A stretch of 42,300 bases of DNA from JAZTZP01 sp045637525 (lineage in GTDB: Bacteria > Bacillota > Clostridia > UBA1381): positions 1 through 42,300 of the forward strand of contig JAZTZP010000089.1 in assembly GCA_045637525.1 (NCBI GenBank), read 5' to 3'. The translations under genes were made by a program, and so were the position numbers. The notes under the pieces were generated by a model that was given only the letters and a program-made list of their open reading frames with translations, did no database searches and was not told the origin of the DNA. Shown one piece after another: positions 1 through 7,455 of the stretch (its first letter is position 1; each line of letters starts with the position of its first letter).

Positions 1-2
1 CC

Positions 3-614
3 TACTCATTTATCCCGACCTTTACATCGTTTTTTAAGTCGAAAAAATTGCTTGTTTTTACTGTAACAAGTTTTTCTTCAATTTGGTTACTTTTATTTAC
101 CTGGGCGGTGTATACGGGCGGGCTATATTGGTTTCCTGTGGCCTGCATCGGCACACTAATGGGGTATACATTGGTTTTTGGAACAATTTTGCTATCCGGA
201 ACAAAGCTGTCACATTTAAAATTTGTCATAGTTTTTACATCGGTTTTGGCGCTGACAATACTGCTTCTTTTGTGTGTTTATAGTTGGAAACCCTTTATGC
301 TTGGGTCGGCAATTCTCATAACGATTTATGCGTACATTCCCGTGATTTTCAGCGCTGTGATTTGTTTGTTTCATTTTGACGGGTTTTTTAAGGCAGGCAT
401 TTGCATGGTTGTGGCGTCTTGTGTATATTACTGTATGGGGTATGCCACAAACGCACTGTTTGGACTGAATGAAACCCATTATGAAGTGGATTTTCACAAC
501 TGGACACAGTGTGTTACGGGAAATGTCCACTTGATTGTTATAACAGCAATGCTGTTTATCAGTGTCGTTTTATTTGCAATCGGTTTTTTAAGAATTCGAA
601 AAGACAAGAAGTAA
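3..614 (+). CDS. Multi-pass membrane protein, 5' end cut by window
   Basis: The reading frame is already open at the first bases of the window, so the N-terminus lies upstream; an in-frame TTG at 48 is only a fallback start. The visible 203 residues are almost wholly hydrophobic, with about five or six membrane-spanning stretches joined by short loops. A longer polar loop around ETHYEVDFHNWTQ precedes the last helix. The tail RIRKDKK is strongly basic and so probably cytoplasmic. I do not recognise a family and assign no function. A strong terminator lies about 115 bp downstream (729-764), so this is the last gene of its transcription unit. The coding call is firm; topology and role are not. 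Confidence 0.7.
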   Translation, partial: YSFIPTFTSFFKSKKLLVFTVTSFSSIWLLLFTWAVYTGGLYWFPVACIGTLMGYTLVFGTILLSGTKLSHLKFVIVFTSVLALTILLLLCVYSWKPFMLGSAILITIYAYIPVIFSAVICLFHFDGFFKAGICMVVASCVYYCMGYATNALFGLNETHYEVDFHNWTQCVTGNVHLIVITAMLFISVVLFAIGFLRIRKDKK

Positions 615-674
615 GCCATTCAAATCTATCGAATAGATGATGTTTGTCTTGAAAATTGTTTTAGGTTCTCCTAA

Positions 675-712
675 CAAGTGACATTTGGGTGCCTAAATGT
701 CCTGCTTGTTAT
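675..712. other. Imperfect nested stem-loop in 3' region of first gene
   Basis: AACAAG (675-680) pairs with CTTGTT (707-712), and inside it ACATTT (683-688) pairs with AAATGT (697-702). No T-run follows directly; the real terminator is the next hairpin. It matches no riboswitch or structured RNA that I can recognise. The rest of 615-728 shows nothing else. Confidence 0.4.
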
Positions 713-728
713 GGTATGAGACAAAATT

Positions 729-764
729 AAAAGGAATCACGAAATTTTCGTGATTCCTTTTTTT
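729..764 (+). terminator. Rho-independent terminator of the first gene
   Basis: An almost perfect hairpin (AAAAGGAATCACGAAA at 729-744 against the complementary arm from 745) runs straight into a run of T up to 764. It ends the plus-strand membrane-protein unit. The same outer sequence recurs around the hairpin at 15941-15980. Confidence 0.85.
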
Positions 765-798
765 CACTGTCTCACAGAGAATATATTAAATTTTTGAG

Positions 799-1006
799 AA
801 TTGTAATTCGCGATATATTGCTTTGCAATTCGATATATTTTACTTCGTAAAATTCGATATGTTTACTTATCAGTAAACGCGATATGATATAAATCCCATC
901 TTGTCCGAAGGACATATCGAAAGGCGTAGCCTTATATCGCACCATTAGGTATATCGCAAATCCCGTAAGGGATTTATATCGCGCCGTTGTATACTTAAGG
1001 TACAAC
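799..1006. repeat. Hairpin array 1 (linker TCGATAT / ATATCGC)
   Basis: About eight short, unlike hairpins with 3-9 nt loops stand in a row: ATTGCtttGCAAT, ATTTTACttcGTAAAAT, GTTTACttatcaGTAAAC, TGTCCgaaGGACA, AAGGCgtaGCCTT, ACCattaGGT, AAATCCCgtaaGGGATTT and a last one ending in TACAAC. Between them is a near-constant linker. In the left half it reads TCGATAT or GCGATAT; from about 900 on it reads ATATCGC or ATATCGA, the reverse complement. The array lies between the terminator of the first gene and the stop codon of the convergent J-domain gene. The open frame across it on the minus strand is not a credible protein. Confidence 0.8.
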
Positions 1007-1027
1007 GCATAGTCGGTGTTTTTGTTT

Positions 1028-1867
1028 TTATTGTTGTGCTTCGCTTAAGGTTTTCTTTAAAACTTCGTAAGCGTTGTTTATTTTTTGAGCGTATTTAGTA
1101 TCATCAGCCGAACCGGTATCGGGGTGGAAGGTTTGCATTAAACGATTTCTATGTAATTTAAGACTGCTTAAGGTTACGTCGTCCAAATCGTCAATCATAA
1201 ATAACGCCATTGCTTGTTGTAATTCAGAAGGTGTAGAATTAACAACAGGCTCACTTTGATTATATGAATAATATTGCTGTGAAGCTTCTTCTATAGCGGC
1301 AGACCAAGTGGTTGCAAAGGCTTCAATAAATTCGTCCATTCCTCTTGGGTTTTCATACTTAATTTTGTTTCCGAAAAAGGCCTTTTTGGCTTTGGCTTTA
1401 GCACCTAATACCATTTTAGTTTCATATTGGAAATATGGTTGTGTCATTGAAACCGAAAGTAAAATATCACCTGTTACCTTGCTGCCGATAAGACCCTCTT
1501 TAAACTCTTCGGGTTGGAAAAGCATATCAAAATCAGCAAGATTTGCAAATCTTAAGAAAATAGTTTCCTTGCTTACACCGTAAGAACCGATATAGAAAAT
1601 CTTATTAACAGCGTCAATATGAACGTCGTGAAAACTGTGAGTTTCGTTAAACACTGGTCTTAAATTTGTTTCGGAATAATCAATATAATCCTTAAAAGCA
1701 TTATAATCCTCAAATGTGTAACTACTGTCAAAGGTGCTTATCATATAATAAGGAACCTTTTTCATACACTTCGAGCATAAATATTGACCGTCTTGTAGCT
1801 TTGTTCTAAAAAGCATTTTAGTTTTTGCGCCGCAATCAGCACAGTAAATTTCTTTAAATAATGCCAT
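1028..1867 (-). CDS. Zinc-ribbon / J-domain protein
   Basis: A 279-residue soluble protein. The N-terminus has CxxC pairs at C9/C12 and C31/C34, a zinc ribbon resembling DUF4428. A middle region of about 170 residues has no recognised domain. The C-terminal 60 residues form a J-domain with the HPD motif at 248-250, the segment that stimulates the ATPase of DnaK-type Hsp70. This is not DnaJ itself: the domain order is reversed and the Gly/Phe and four-repeat zinc regions are absent. The role is probably a specialised Hsp70 co-chaperone; the client is unknown. It has its own consensus promoter (1928-1956) downstream of cwlD and ends against hairpin array 1. Function beyond Hsp70 recruitment is inference. 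Confidence 0.75.
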   Translation of the reverse strand: MALFKEIYCADCGAKTKMLFRTKLQDGQYLCSKCMKKVPYYMISTFDSSYTFEDYNAFKDYIDYSETNLRPVFNETHSFHDVHIDAVNKIFYIGSYGVSKETIFLRFANLADFDMLFQPEEFKEGLIGSKVTGDILLSVSMTQPYFQYETKMVLGAKAKAKKAFFGNKIKYENPRGMDEFIEAFATTWSAAIEEASQQYYSYNQSEPVVNSTPSELQQAMALFMIDDLDDVTLSSLKLHRNRLMQTFHPDTGSADDTKYAQKINNAYEVLKKTLSEAQQ

Positions 1868-1927
1868 ACCTTTTTACCCCATTCCCTTATTTTTAAAAAT
1901 TCCGCACCCTTAATATACGGATACTTT

Positions 1928-1956
1928 ATTATACCCCCATTAAAATACTTTGTCAA
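1928..1956 (-). promoter_or_regulatory. Sigma-A promoter of the J-domain gene
   Basis: On the minus strand TTGACA (1956-1951) is followed after exactly 17 bp by TATAAT (1933-1928), about 60 bp before the ATG. It lies between the stop codon of cwlD and the J-domain gene, so that gene can be expressed apart from the upstream genes. Confidence 0.85.
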
Positions 1957-1970
1957 GAATTGACAAAGTT

Positions 1971-2672
1971 TTAAGTTTTATAAAAATCGTTTATTCCTTT
2001 CGCAATACAAAAAGCAAGATTCGCTTGGTAATCGGGCTGCTTTAGCTTTTCAAGCTCAGCCTTATTGCTTAAAAAACCACACTCTACAAGCACCGCGGGA
2101 ATTGTAGCATTATAAAGAATATAGGTGCTGCTTGTAGCCTTTTTGCAAACCCGTGTGTTGCTAGGTTGCAAAAGGCTTATAATAGAACTTTGTATATTCT
2201 CGCTTAATTTCTTAGAGCCTTCGGTTTTGGGGCTGTAAAACACCTGCGAACCGTTGGCGGCGGTGGTAGTAAACTTGTTTAGGTGAACGCTTACAAATAA
2301 TGCATTGGGATAATCCTTCATAAGCGATAAGCGGTTTCGCAAATCGCTCTTTTTACGAAGGGCTATTTGCTCGGTTTCTACGTCGTCGGTTGAAACGTCG
2401 GCCTCGCGAGTTAACACTACGCGGTAACCTTCTTGCCGCAAAATATTCGCAACCGTTAAAGCTATGTTTAAATTTATATCCTTTTCGGCCGTACCGTCGG
2501 CACCTACCGCTCCACCGTCAAACCCGCCGTGGCCTGCATCTAAAATTACTGTCTTTTGCGACTTTTCGGTAGCGGTAGAATAAACAAAAATATCGGTTGA
2601 TTGTTTGCCCAAAAACACAGAAACGCAAATAATTAAAAGCAAACAAACAACCGACATAAATCTTTTAAGCAT
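1971..2672 (-). CDS. cwlD: N-acetylmuramoyl-L-alanine amidase, CwlD type
   Basis: A 233-residue Amidase_3 enzyme. It has an N-terminal hydrophobic segment (about residues 5-22, signal peptide or anchor) followed directly by the catalytic domain. The zinc and catalytic residues are visible: DAGHGG with H48, E63, VSVH with H130, and VECGF with E197. In spore formers CwlD removes the peptide from muramic acid so that muramic-delta-lactam forms in cortex peptidoglycan. Length and single-domain form without SH3 or LysM repeats fit CwlD rather than a vegetative autolysin. The start has a GGTGGTG ribosome site 5 nt upstream. Its start is 30 bp after the manA stop on the same strand, so it may be read with the mannose genes, an odd pairing. 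Confidence 0.85.
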   Translation of the reverse strand: MLKRFMSVVCLLLIICVSVFLGKQSTDIFVYSTATEKSQKTVILDAGHGGFDGGAVGADGTAEKDINLNIALTVANILRQEGYRVVLTREADVSTDDVETEQIALRKKSDLRNRLSLMKDYPNALFVSVHLNKFTTTAANGSQVFYSPKTEGSKKLSENIQSSIISLLQPSNTRVCKKATSSTYILYNATIPAVLVECGFLSNKAELEKLKQPDYQANLAFCIAKGINDFYKT

Positions 2673-2702
2673 AATAACACCACCAATAAAGGTTATGCTA
2701 TT

Positions 2703-3719
2703 TTATTTTTTGGTAGAACAAAATACCACCTTGCCGTTACCGTTTAAAATAATTTTTCCGCTATTGGCGGTTGAGAAAAAGCTATCGCCTTTTTTAAATT
2801 CCCTACTGCCTGAATCGTCGCTTATTTTCACTCCGCCCTCAATAACAACGCCAACGGCATAGCGACCGTTAAAATCAACCTCACAAGCATTTTCAACCTT
2901 TAAATTATACATTGTAAAGCAGTCGGTCAAGGTAGTGTCTACAACTGGAGTTAAATCGTTTTCAATAAAGCTTGTTTGGCGGTAATATTTGCTTCTTGTT
3001 TCAGCTTCGTTCAATCCGTTATAAACAAAGCAGTCGAACATATTTTCAAAGCCAAGACCGCCGTGAAGTTTTTGGTCGTTTAGCTTAATTCCGGCAGGAG
3101 TTACACGTTCGGGAATTACCATTAAATCGCTTGGCTCTTGCAGTTCTATCATTAAACTGCCACCACCAATGGCATGTGGCACTCCCCCTGCAACAAACCA
3201 TAAATCCCCCTTATTCACAGGGAATTTATGAAGGCAATTAAGCATACCTTCAATATCTTGGCGCTCAAATAAATCTCGCCATTTTTCTTTGGTTATACCT
3301 TCTTTAAAGCCTAAATAAACGTGGGCGTCGGCATCGCTTTCTAAAAAATACCAACACTCTGTTTTGCCAAAATCAGATCCAAAAAACTCTTTAGCAAAAG
3401 GAATTGTAGGGTGGCACTGAATAGCCAAACGCTCGGCCGAATCTAAAAGCTTTACAAGAATGAACAGGTTTTCCCCACCCTTGCCTAAAATTTCGGCAGG
3501 ATTTTCGGCTATAACGTCTTTAAAAAACTCACCGTTTTCGCAAATGCTTAACCCTTCGTTTTCTAAAGGCCTATCGGGGTTAAAGGCCGTAACGGTTGAA
3601 GCCAACCATTCTTCAGGCAAACGGCCGTTTTCACAAACCGCTTTACCCTTAAATTCATCAATTCGCTTGCCGCCAGTATAAGCGCGCCAAACTCTGTTTT
3701 CTTTAAATTTTAATATCAT
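2703..3719 (-). CDS. manA: Mannose-6-phosphate isomerase, class I
   Basis: A 338-residue cupin-type phosphomannose isomerase that interconverts mannose 6-phosphate and fructose 6-phosphate in the cytoplasm. Metal-site residues are in their usual context: Q101 and H103 in QCHP, E121 in GKTE, and H182 in VPHAIGGG; the conserved IELQEPSD follows. The length matches the short Firmicutes form. Its ATG overlaps the stop codon of the GH38 mannosidase gene by 4 bp, so the two are probably translationally coupled: the mannosidase frees mannose and ManA leads it into glycolysis after phosphorylation. No hexokinase or mannose transporter is in the window. Confidence 0.9.
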   Translation of the reverse strand: MILKFKENRVWRAYTGGKRIDEFKGKAVCENGRLPEEWLASTVTAFNPDRPLENEGLSICENGEFFKDVIAENPAEILGKGGENLFILVKLLDSAERLAIQCHPTIPFAKEFFGSDFGKTECWYFLESDADAHVYLGFKEGITKEKWRDLFERQDIEGMLNCLHKFPVNKGDLWFVAGGVPHAIGGGSLMIELQEPSDLMVIPERVTPAGIKLNDQKLHGGLGFENMFDCFVYNGLNEAETRSKYYRQTSFIENDLTPVVDTTLTDCFTMYNLKVENACEVDFNGRYAVGVVIEGGVKISDDSGSREFKKGDSFFSTANSGKIILNGNGKVVFCSTKK

Positions 3720-6349
3720 AAAATCACCCTAAAGGTTTTAATTTGCCATTTGCCAAAACTGATTTCGGCGCAATTCTTTTCAACCTTACATTCGCCGATA
3801 TTTTCTTCGTTAAGGTTACATTCAAACATTTGTTTAATTTCCGTGCCGAAAGTAACAGTTGCTGTATTCGAGCCGTCCGAAACGTTATATAATCTTAAAA
3901 TATATCCGTTTTTATCTTCGGCGCACTTAAAGATACTTAGCATTACGTCTTTATTATCTATCTTGAAATAACATTTTTCCAAAGCCGCTTCGTTTGTGAG
4001 CGAAGGAATAGAAAACGCCATACTTGTATTATCAATGTTATTGCCTAAACGCAACAAATCACTGTAACTTACCTCTTTACTTAAAGGCATAATAGCATAC
4101 TTGTATTTAAGTGTTTGTTGAATTTGAGCCGCCTTAGAGCCTTTTTGCAAACGCACACGGTCAAAGGAACGAAGCAAAGTGAATGATAAGGTAGAGCGGT
4201 AATCGTCGTTACAACTGCACTCGTGAATACCAAAGGGGGATACTACTGCAAGTCCCTCACCCATATTATTGCGCTTGCCAACAATTCCCGCAGTGTTTTG
4301 CTCTAAATTGTAAGGCTCTACCCAACTGTCAGTAGAATTATCCACACCAACTTTTCTTTCTACAAAGCAAAAGGCTTGGGACGCGAAATAATTTTCTCCC
4401 TTAATATCAGTTGGGAAGGTTACGCGCAGGCGGTGGTCTTTAATATTATTTTCAATTTCGGTTTCAACCGTAACTGCGGCATCGTTTCGTTTTAATGTAA
4501 CAAACGTTTTAATTTTAAGGGGCGCTTTTTCTTCGCTTCTCTTAAAGGTTGTACCGTTAAGGTGGGTGGGAAGCAGCATTTCCTTTTCAACCTTAAATAC
4601 AACCTCGTTAATACCGCCGCTTACAACAGATATTTGAGCGCCGTTTCCAAAATCGGTTATAACTGTATCAAGCTTTAGGTCTTGATGGCGCCAGCCATCA
4701 CCAACCTCGCCGTCGTCAATATATCCGTTTAAATCGCTATAGATTTTACCTGTTGCTTTATCGGTAATATTAAGGCGTCCGTTTTCCTTAATATCAAGTC
4801 GCACAAGGTCATTTTCGGCAAAGTTCGTGCCGAAAGTAAGGGTTTTTCGTGATGTTTTTCTTTCTTCACAAGGGCAAACGGTATATTCACTAAAACCAAA
4901 GGGGACAATTTCGGCTTCAAGGCTTATAGTATAAATATCCTTAATTCGAACCGCCTCGGTATAAGGGGTTGCTTGTACCTCTACACCCCGCTTAATATCA
5001 ATTATTTGGTATTCGACCTCTTCCCCTTTAGTGTTCAAAATTTTAAAGTTGTTAACGGGGTCGTAATAAGCAACTCCCGTGCGTTTTTCGGGGTAGTATT
5101 CGAAAAACTCAATATCTACACGGCGAATGCCCTTAAATTCATAGGGTGTTAAATTATAAAGTCTGATTTTCAAACCGTTATCGGCAACGGCATCGGCACA
5201 GTTTTTGTTTTCAAATAAAAACTGCCTATAAAGTCTGTGGGCAATTTCATCCACTTGATCGTAGCGGTAAAGCATATCCTTATGAACCTGATCAACGGAA
5301 CAACCGCAAATAGAATCGTGAGGATGATTTTTCATTAAATATTCATAAGCCAACTCAACGTAGCGACGGTTAAGGGGCGAACCCTCGATATTCATAATTG
5401 CCGTCATAGGTTCGATACGCTTTTCTAAAATATTTTGGCAGTTATCGTTTAAATATTTTAAGGGATAATAGCTTGAAATAGCACCAAATAGGGTTGGGTA
5501 ATTATCGATCATACCGCCTCTTACGTCCAAAGGCTTGTTAAGCTCACCCTCTATTACGGGGAATTCGGCCTTATAAGGCTTTAACTCCTCAACCATTTCC
5601 TCAAGGTTAAAAAAGCCCACCTCGGCATCAGGATAAAGGCGCTTTAAATCGGCTATTAACTGCCCCGAATTTTTATCGGCTCTTGCGTGGTCGTGGGTGT
5701 AGGACAAGAAAATCACCGGCGCGGGGGTGCGCTCTATTACCGCGTCTACCCATTTCTTTAAAAATTCGTCTGCCTCGGGTGTGCCGCGTCGCTTTTTATA
5801 GCCGAAAGCAAACTCGGAATAGGGTCCCACTGTTAAAAGACATTCACTTCCGTCGGGAGATACCCAAACAAGCTGGTTTTTTGAGGTATTTCCTGTACCT
5901 CTGCTTGTGTAGGCGCCGTCTATTCCAAAACCTTTAAAAATTTGTGGCATTTGGGCAATATGGCCGAAAATATCGTTAACGTAACCGAATTTCCACGGCT
6001 TTCCGCCCCATTTTTTTGCAAGTTTATGACCGTATGCCAAGTTTCTGATTAAACTCTCCCCCGAAAGCAAAAATTCATCGGGCATAACGTACCAAGGGCC
6101 TACCTTTACCCTGCCCTCGCTTATAAATTTCTTTAATTTCTCCGCATTTTCGGGGCATATTTCGGCATAGTCCTCTAAAAGCACCGTTTGACCGTCGGTA
6201 CAAAACAACCCAAAGTCCTTATCCTTTTCCAAAATTTCCACAAGAGCGTCAAGCATTTCCACCAAATTATAGCGAAAGCTTTGAAAGGGTGAATACCATT
6301 CCCTATCCCAATGTGAGCTTTGTAAAATATAAATTTTAAGTTTTTTCAT
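3716..6349 (-). CDS. Alpha-mannosidase, glycoside hydrolase family 38
   Basis: An 877-residue retaining alpha-mannosidase. The N-terminal catalytic domain starts with the GH38 hallmark HWDREWY (H13, D15 as zinc ligands), and NDIFGH carries the likely nucleophile D126. HDSICGCSVDQVH, typical of bacterial GH38, follows near residue 350. The C-terminal half has the beta-sandwich character of the family. There is no signal peptide, so it acts on mannosides already taken up. The first ATG is used, with only a weak G-rich ribosome site. A TGGAAA-17-TATAAT promoter lies at 6382-6410. It is co-transcribed with manA and divergent from an AraC-type regulator. The exact linkage specificity cannot be read from sequence. 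Confidence 0.9.
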   Translation of the reverse strand: MKKLKIYILQSSHWDREWYSPFQSFRYNLVEMLDALVEILEKDKDFGLFCTDGQTVLLEDYAEICPENAEKLKKFISEGRVKVGPWYVMPDEFLLSGESLIRNLAYGHKLAKKWGGKPWKFGYVNDIFGHIAQMPQIFKGFGIDGAYTSRGTGNTSKNQLVWVSPDGSECLLTVGPYSEFAFGYKKRRGTPEADEFLKKWVDAVIERTPAPVIFLSYTHDHARADKNSGQLIADLKRLYPDAEVGFFNLEEMVEELKPYKAEFPVIEGELNKPLDVRGGMIDNYPTLFGAISSYYPLKYLNDNCQNILEKRIEPMTAIMNIEGSPLNRRYVELAYEYLMKNHPHDSICGCSVDQVHKDMLYRYDQVDEIAHRLYRQFLFENKNCADAVADNGLKIRLYNLTPYEFKGIRRVDIEFFEYYPEKRTGVAYYDPVNNFKILNTKGEEVEYQIIDIKRGVEVQATPYTEAVRIKDIYTISLEAEIVPFGFSEYTVCPCEERKTSRKTLTFGTNFAENDLVRLDIKENGRLNITDKATGKIYSDLNGYIDDGEVGDGWRHQDLKLDTVITDFGNGAQISVVSGGINEVVFKVEKEMLLPTHLNGTTFKRSEEKAPLKIKTFVTLKRNDAAVTVETEIENNIKDHRLRVTFPTDIKGENYFASQAFCFVERKVGVDNSTDSWVEPYNLEQNTAGIVGKRNNMGEGLAVVSPFGIHECSCNDDYRSTLSFTLLRSFDRVRLQKGSKAAQIQQTLKYKYAIMPLSKEVSYSDLLRLGNNIDNTSMAFSIPSLTNEAALEKCYFKIDNKDVMLSIFKCAEDKNGYILRLYNVSDGSNTATVTFGTEIKQMFECNLNEENIGECKVEKNCAEISFGKWQIKTFRVIL

Positions 6350-6357
6350 AAAAATAC

Positions 6358-6402
6358 CGCCCCAACCTAAACTTTAATTTAATTATACGTTTAAGTCGGG
6401 GC
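6358..6402. promoter_or_regulatory. Promoter of the mannosidase operon with flanking palindrome
   Basis: On the minus strand TGGAAA (6410-6405) and TATAAT (6387-6382) are separated by 17 bp. GCCCC (6359-6363) and GGGGC (6398-6402) form an inverted repeat that brackets the -10 box. AACCTAAA at 6364-6371 reappears inverted as TTTAGGTT at 6465-6472 inside the AraC promoter. Both are candidate half-sites for the neighbouring AraC protein; this assignment is inference. Confidence 0.5.
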
Positions 6403-6448
6403 GATTTCCATTAATAATTTGATTATAAAACAGTATTATTCGATTTTA

Positions 6449-6477
6449 TTGACATTACGTTTAATTTAGGTTAATAT
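6449..6477 (+). promoter_or_regulatory. Promoter of the AraC-type regulator
   Basis: TTGACA (6449-6454), 17 bp, then TAATAT (6472-6477). The spacer contains TTTAGGTT, the inverted partner of AACCTAAA near the divergent promoter, which suggests autoregulation through the same site. Confidence 0.7.
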
Positions 6478-6499
6478 TGAATATAGTTTTTAAAAGTAG

Positions 6500-7303
6500 G
6501 TGATTTCGATTTTTAATAAATATATGACCGACCTTGCCTTCAGCGACTTTAATATAAACAACATTGAAGTGCATAATTTAATTTTTGCCGACGGTTACGT
6601 GGTTGATTATTCAAAACTTGGTCGCAAACAGCACTTGCTGCATTTAATGCTTTCGGGCAAACGAACCTATTACATAAATGATGAAGAAATCGAATTCGAG
6701 GGACAAAACGCTTTGTTTATTCCCCACGGCACTATATATTCTACCAAATCCTACAACCTTAACGGTACCGAATGTTCGGGCATTGGCGTTTCGTTTGATG
6801 CAACTACAAAGAACGGTAAAATTCTTTTGTTTCCCCATGGTATTTACCAAAAAAACTGCGGCGATAGAACAAGAGCGTTGTTTTTAGAAATCGACAAGGT
6901 TTACAAGGAGTTACCTCTTAAACATTCAAAGCTTAAAGCCTTAACTTTAGAACTTATTTCCCACCTTTCAAAAGAGAAGCATAACGAAGCTTACCAAATT
7001 ATAAAACCTGCTTTAGAGTTTATAAATGCAACCTATACAAAAAACCTTGCCGTAAAGGAATATGCCGAAAAGTGCAATTTAAGCGAAAGCTATTTCAGAA
7101 AAACCTTCAAGGCTTATATGGGGCTTTCTCCCATAGATTACCGTAACGAATTAAGGTTTGCCAAAGCCGAGCAGTTATACCAAACAGGCCAAAATTTAGA
7201 GCAAATTGCCGAGGCGGTTGGTTTTTGCGATGCGGTTTTCTTTTCCAAGCTTTACAAAAAGCGTTTTGGCGTTTCAATTAAAAACCGACTTAAAACGGTA
7301 TAA
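6500..7303 (+). CDS. AraC-family transcriptional regulator
   Basis: About 267 residues. The N-terminal half is a cupin-like sensing domain (residues about 25-110). The C-terminal hundred residues hold two helix-turn-helix motifs of the AraC family: LAVKEYAEKCNLSESYFRKT and the second helix pair ending in IAEAVGFCDAVFFSKLYKKR. It is divergent from the GH38-manA genes and most likely activates them in response to mannose or a mannoside. The start is uncertain: GTG at 6500 lies inside the ribosome-site-like AGTAGGTGA, and the first ATG (6524) is 21 nt beyond it; an ATT at 6509 has ideal spacing. A terminator follows at 7303. Confidence 0.85.
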   Translation: MISIFNKYMTDLAFSDFNINNIEVHNLIFADGYVVDYSKLGRKQHLLHLMLSGKRTYYINDEEIEFEGQNALFIPHGTIYSTKSYNLNGTECSGIGVSFDATTKNGKILLFPHGIYQKNCGDRTRALFLEIDKVYKELPLKHSKLKALTLELISHLSKEKHNEAYQIIKPALEFINATYTKNLAVKEYAEKCNLSESYFRKTFKAYMGLSPIDYRNELRFAKAEQLYQTGQNLEQIAEAVGFCDAVFFSKLYKKRFGVSIKNRLKTV

Positions 7304-7332
7304 AAAATCCACCTGTCCACAGGTGGATTTTT
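7303..7332 (+). terminator. Rho-independent terminator after the AraC gene
   Basis: AAAAATCCACCTG (7303-7315), loop tcca, CAGGTGGATTTTT (7320-7332). It is symmetrical and could work both ways, but only the plus-strand AraC gene runs into it. Confidence 0.85.
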
Positions 7333-7380
7333 CTTGTAGATTAAATTTTAGATTTATGGTATGATTTTTTTGTAAACTAC

Positions 7381-7409
7381 CCAACCTTTTTCAGTTGATT
7401 CGTGTCTAA
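7381..7409 (+). promoter_or_regulatory. ECF-sigma-like promoter of the sigma fusion gene
   Basis: CCAACCTTTT (7381-7390) and CGTGTCTAA (7401-7409) resemble the AAC-type -35 and CGTC-type -10 elements of promoters used by ECF sigma factors in Firmicutes. No sigma-A pair is evident before the gene. This suggests that the encoded sigma factor drives its own gene; it is inference from resemblance. Confidence 0.5.
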
Positions 7410-7455
7410 AAGATGAGCGCTCAAAACAAGAATATTTTTTGAAAGGAGAGTGCAT

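Noticed and set aside
772..1005. 77-codon open frame on the minus strand
   Set aside because: It runs entirely through hairpin array 1; the apparent protein is a translation of palindromes.
799..1006. CRISPR array
   Set aside because: The constant unit is only about 7 bp, it changes orientation, and the variable parts are all palindromes; no cas genes.
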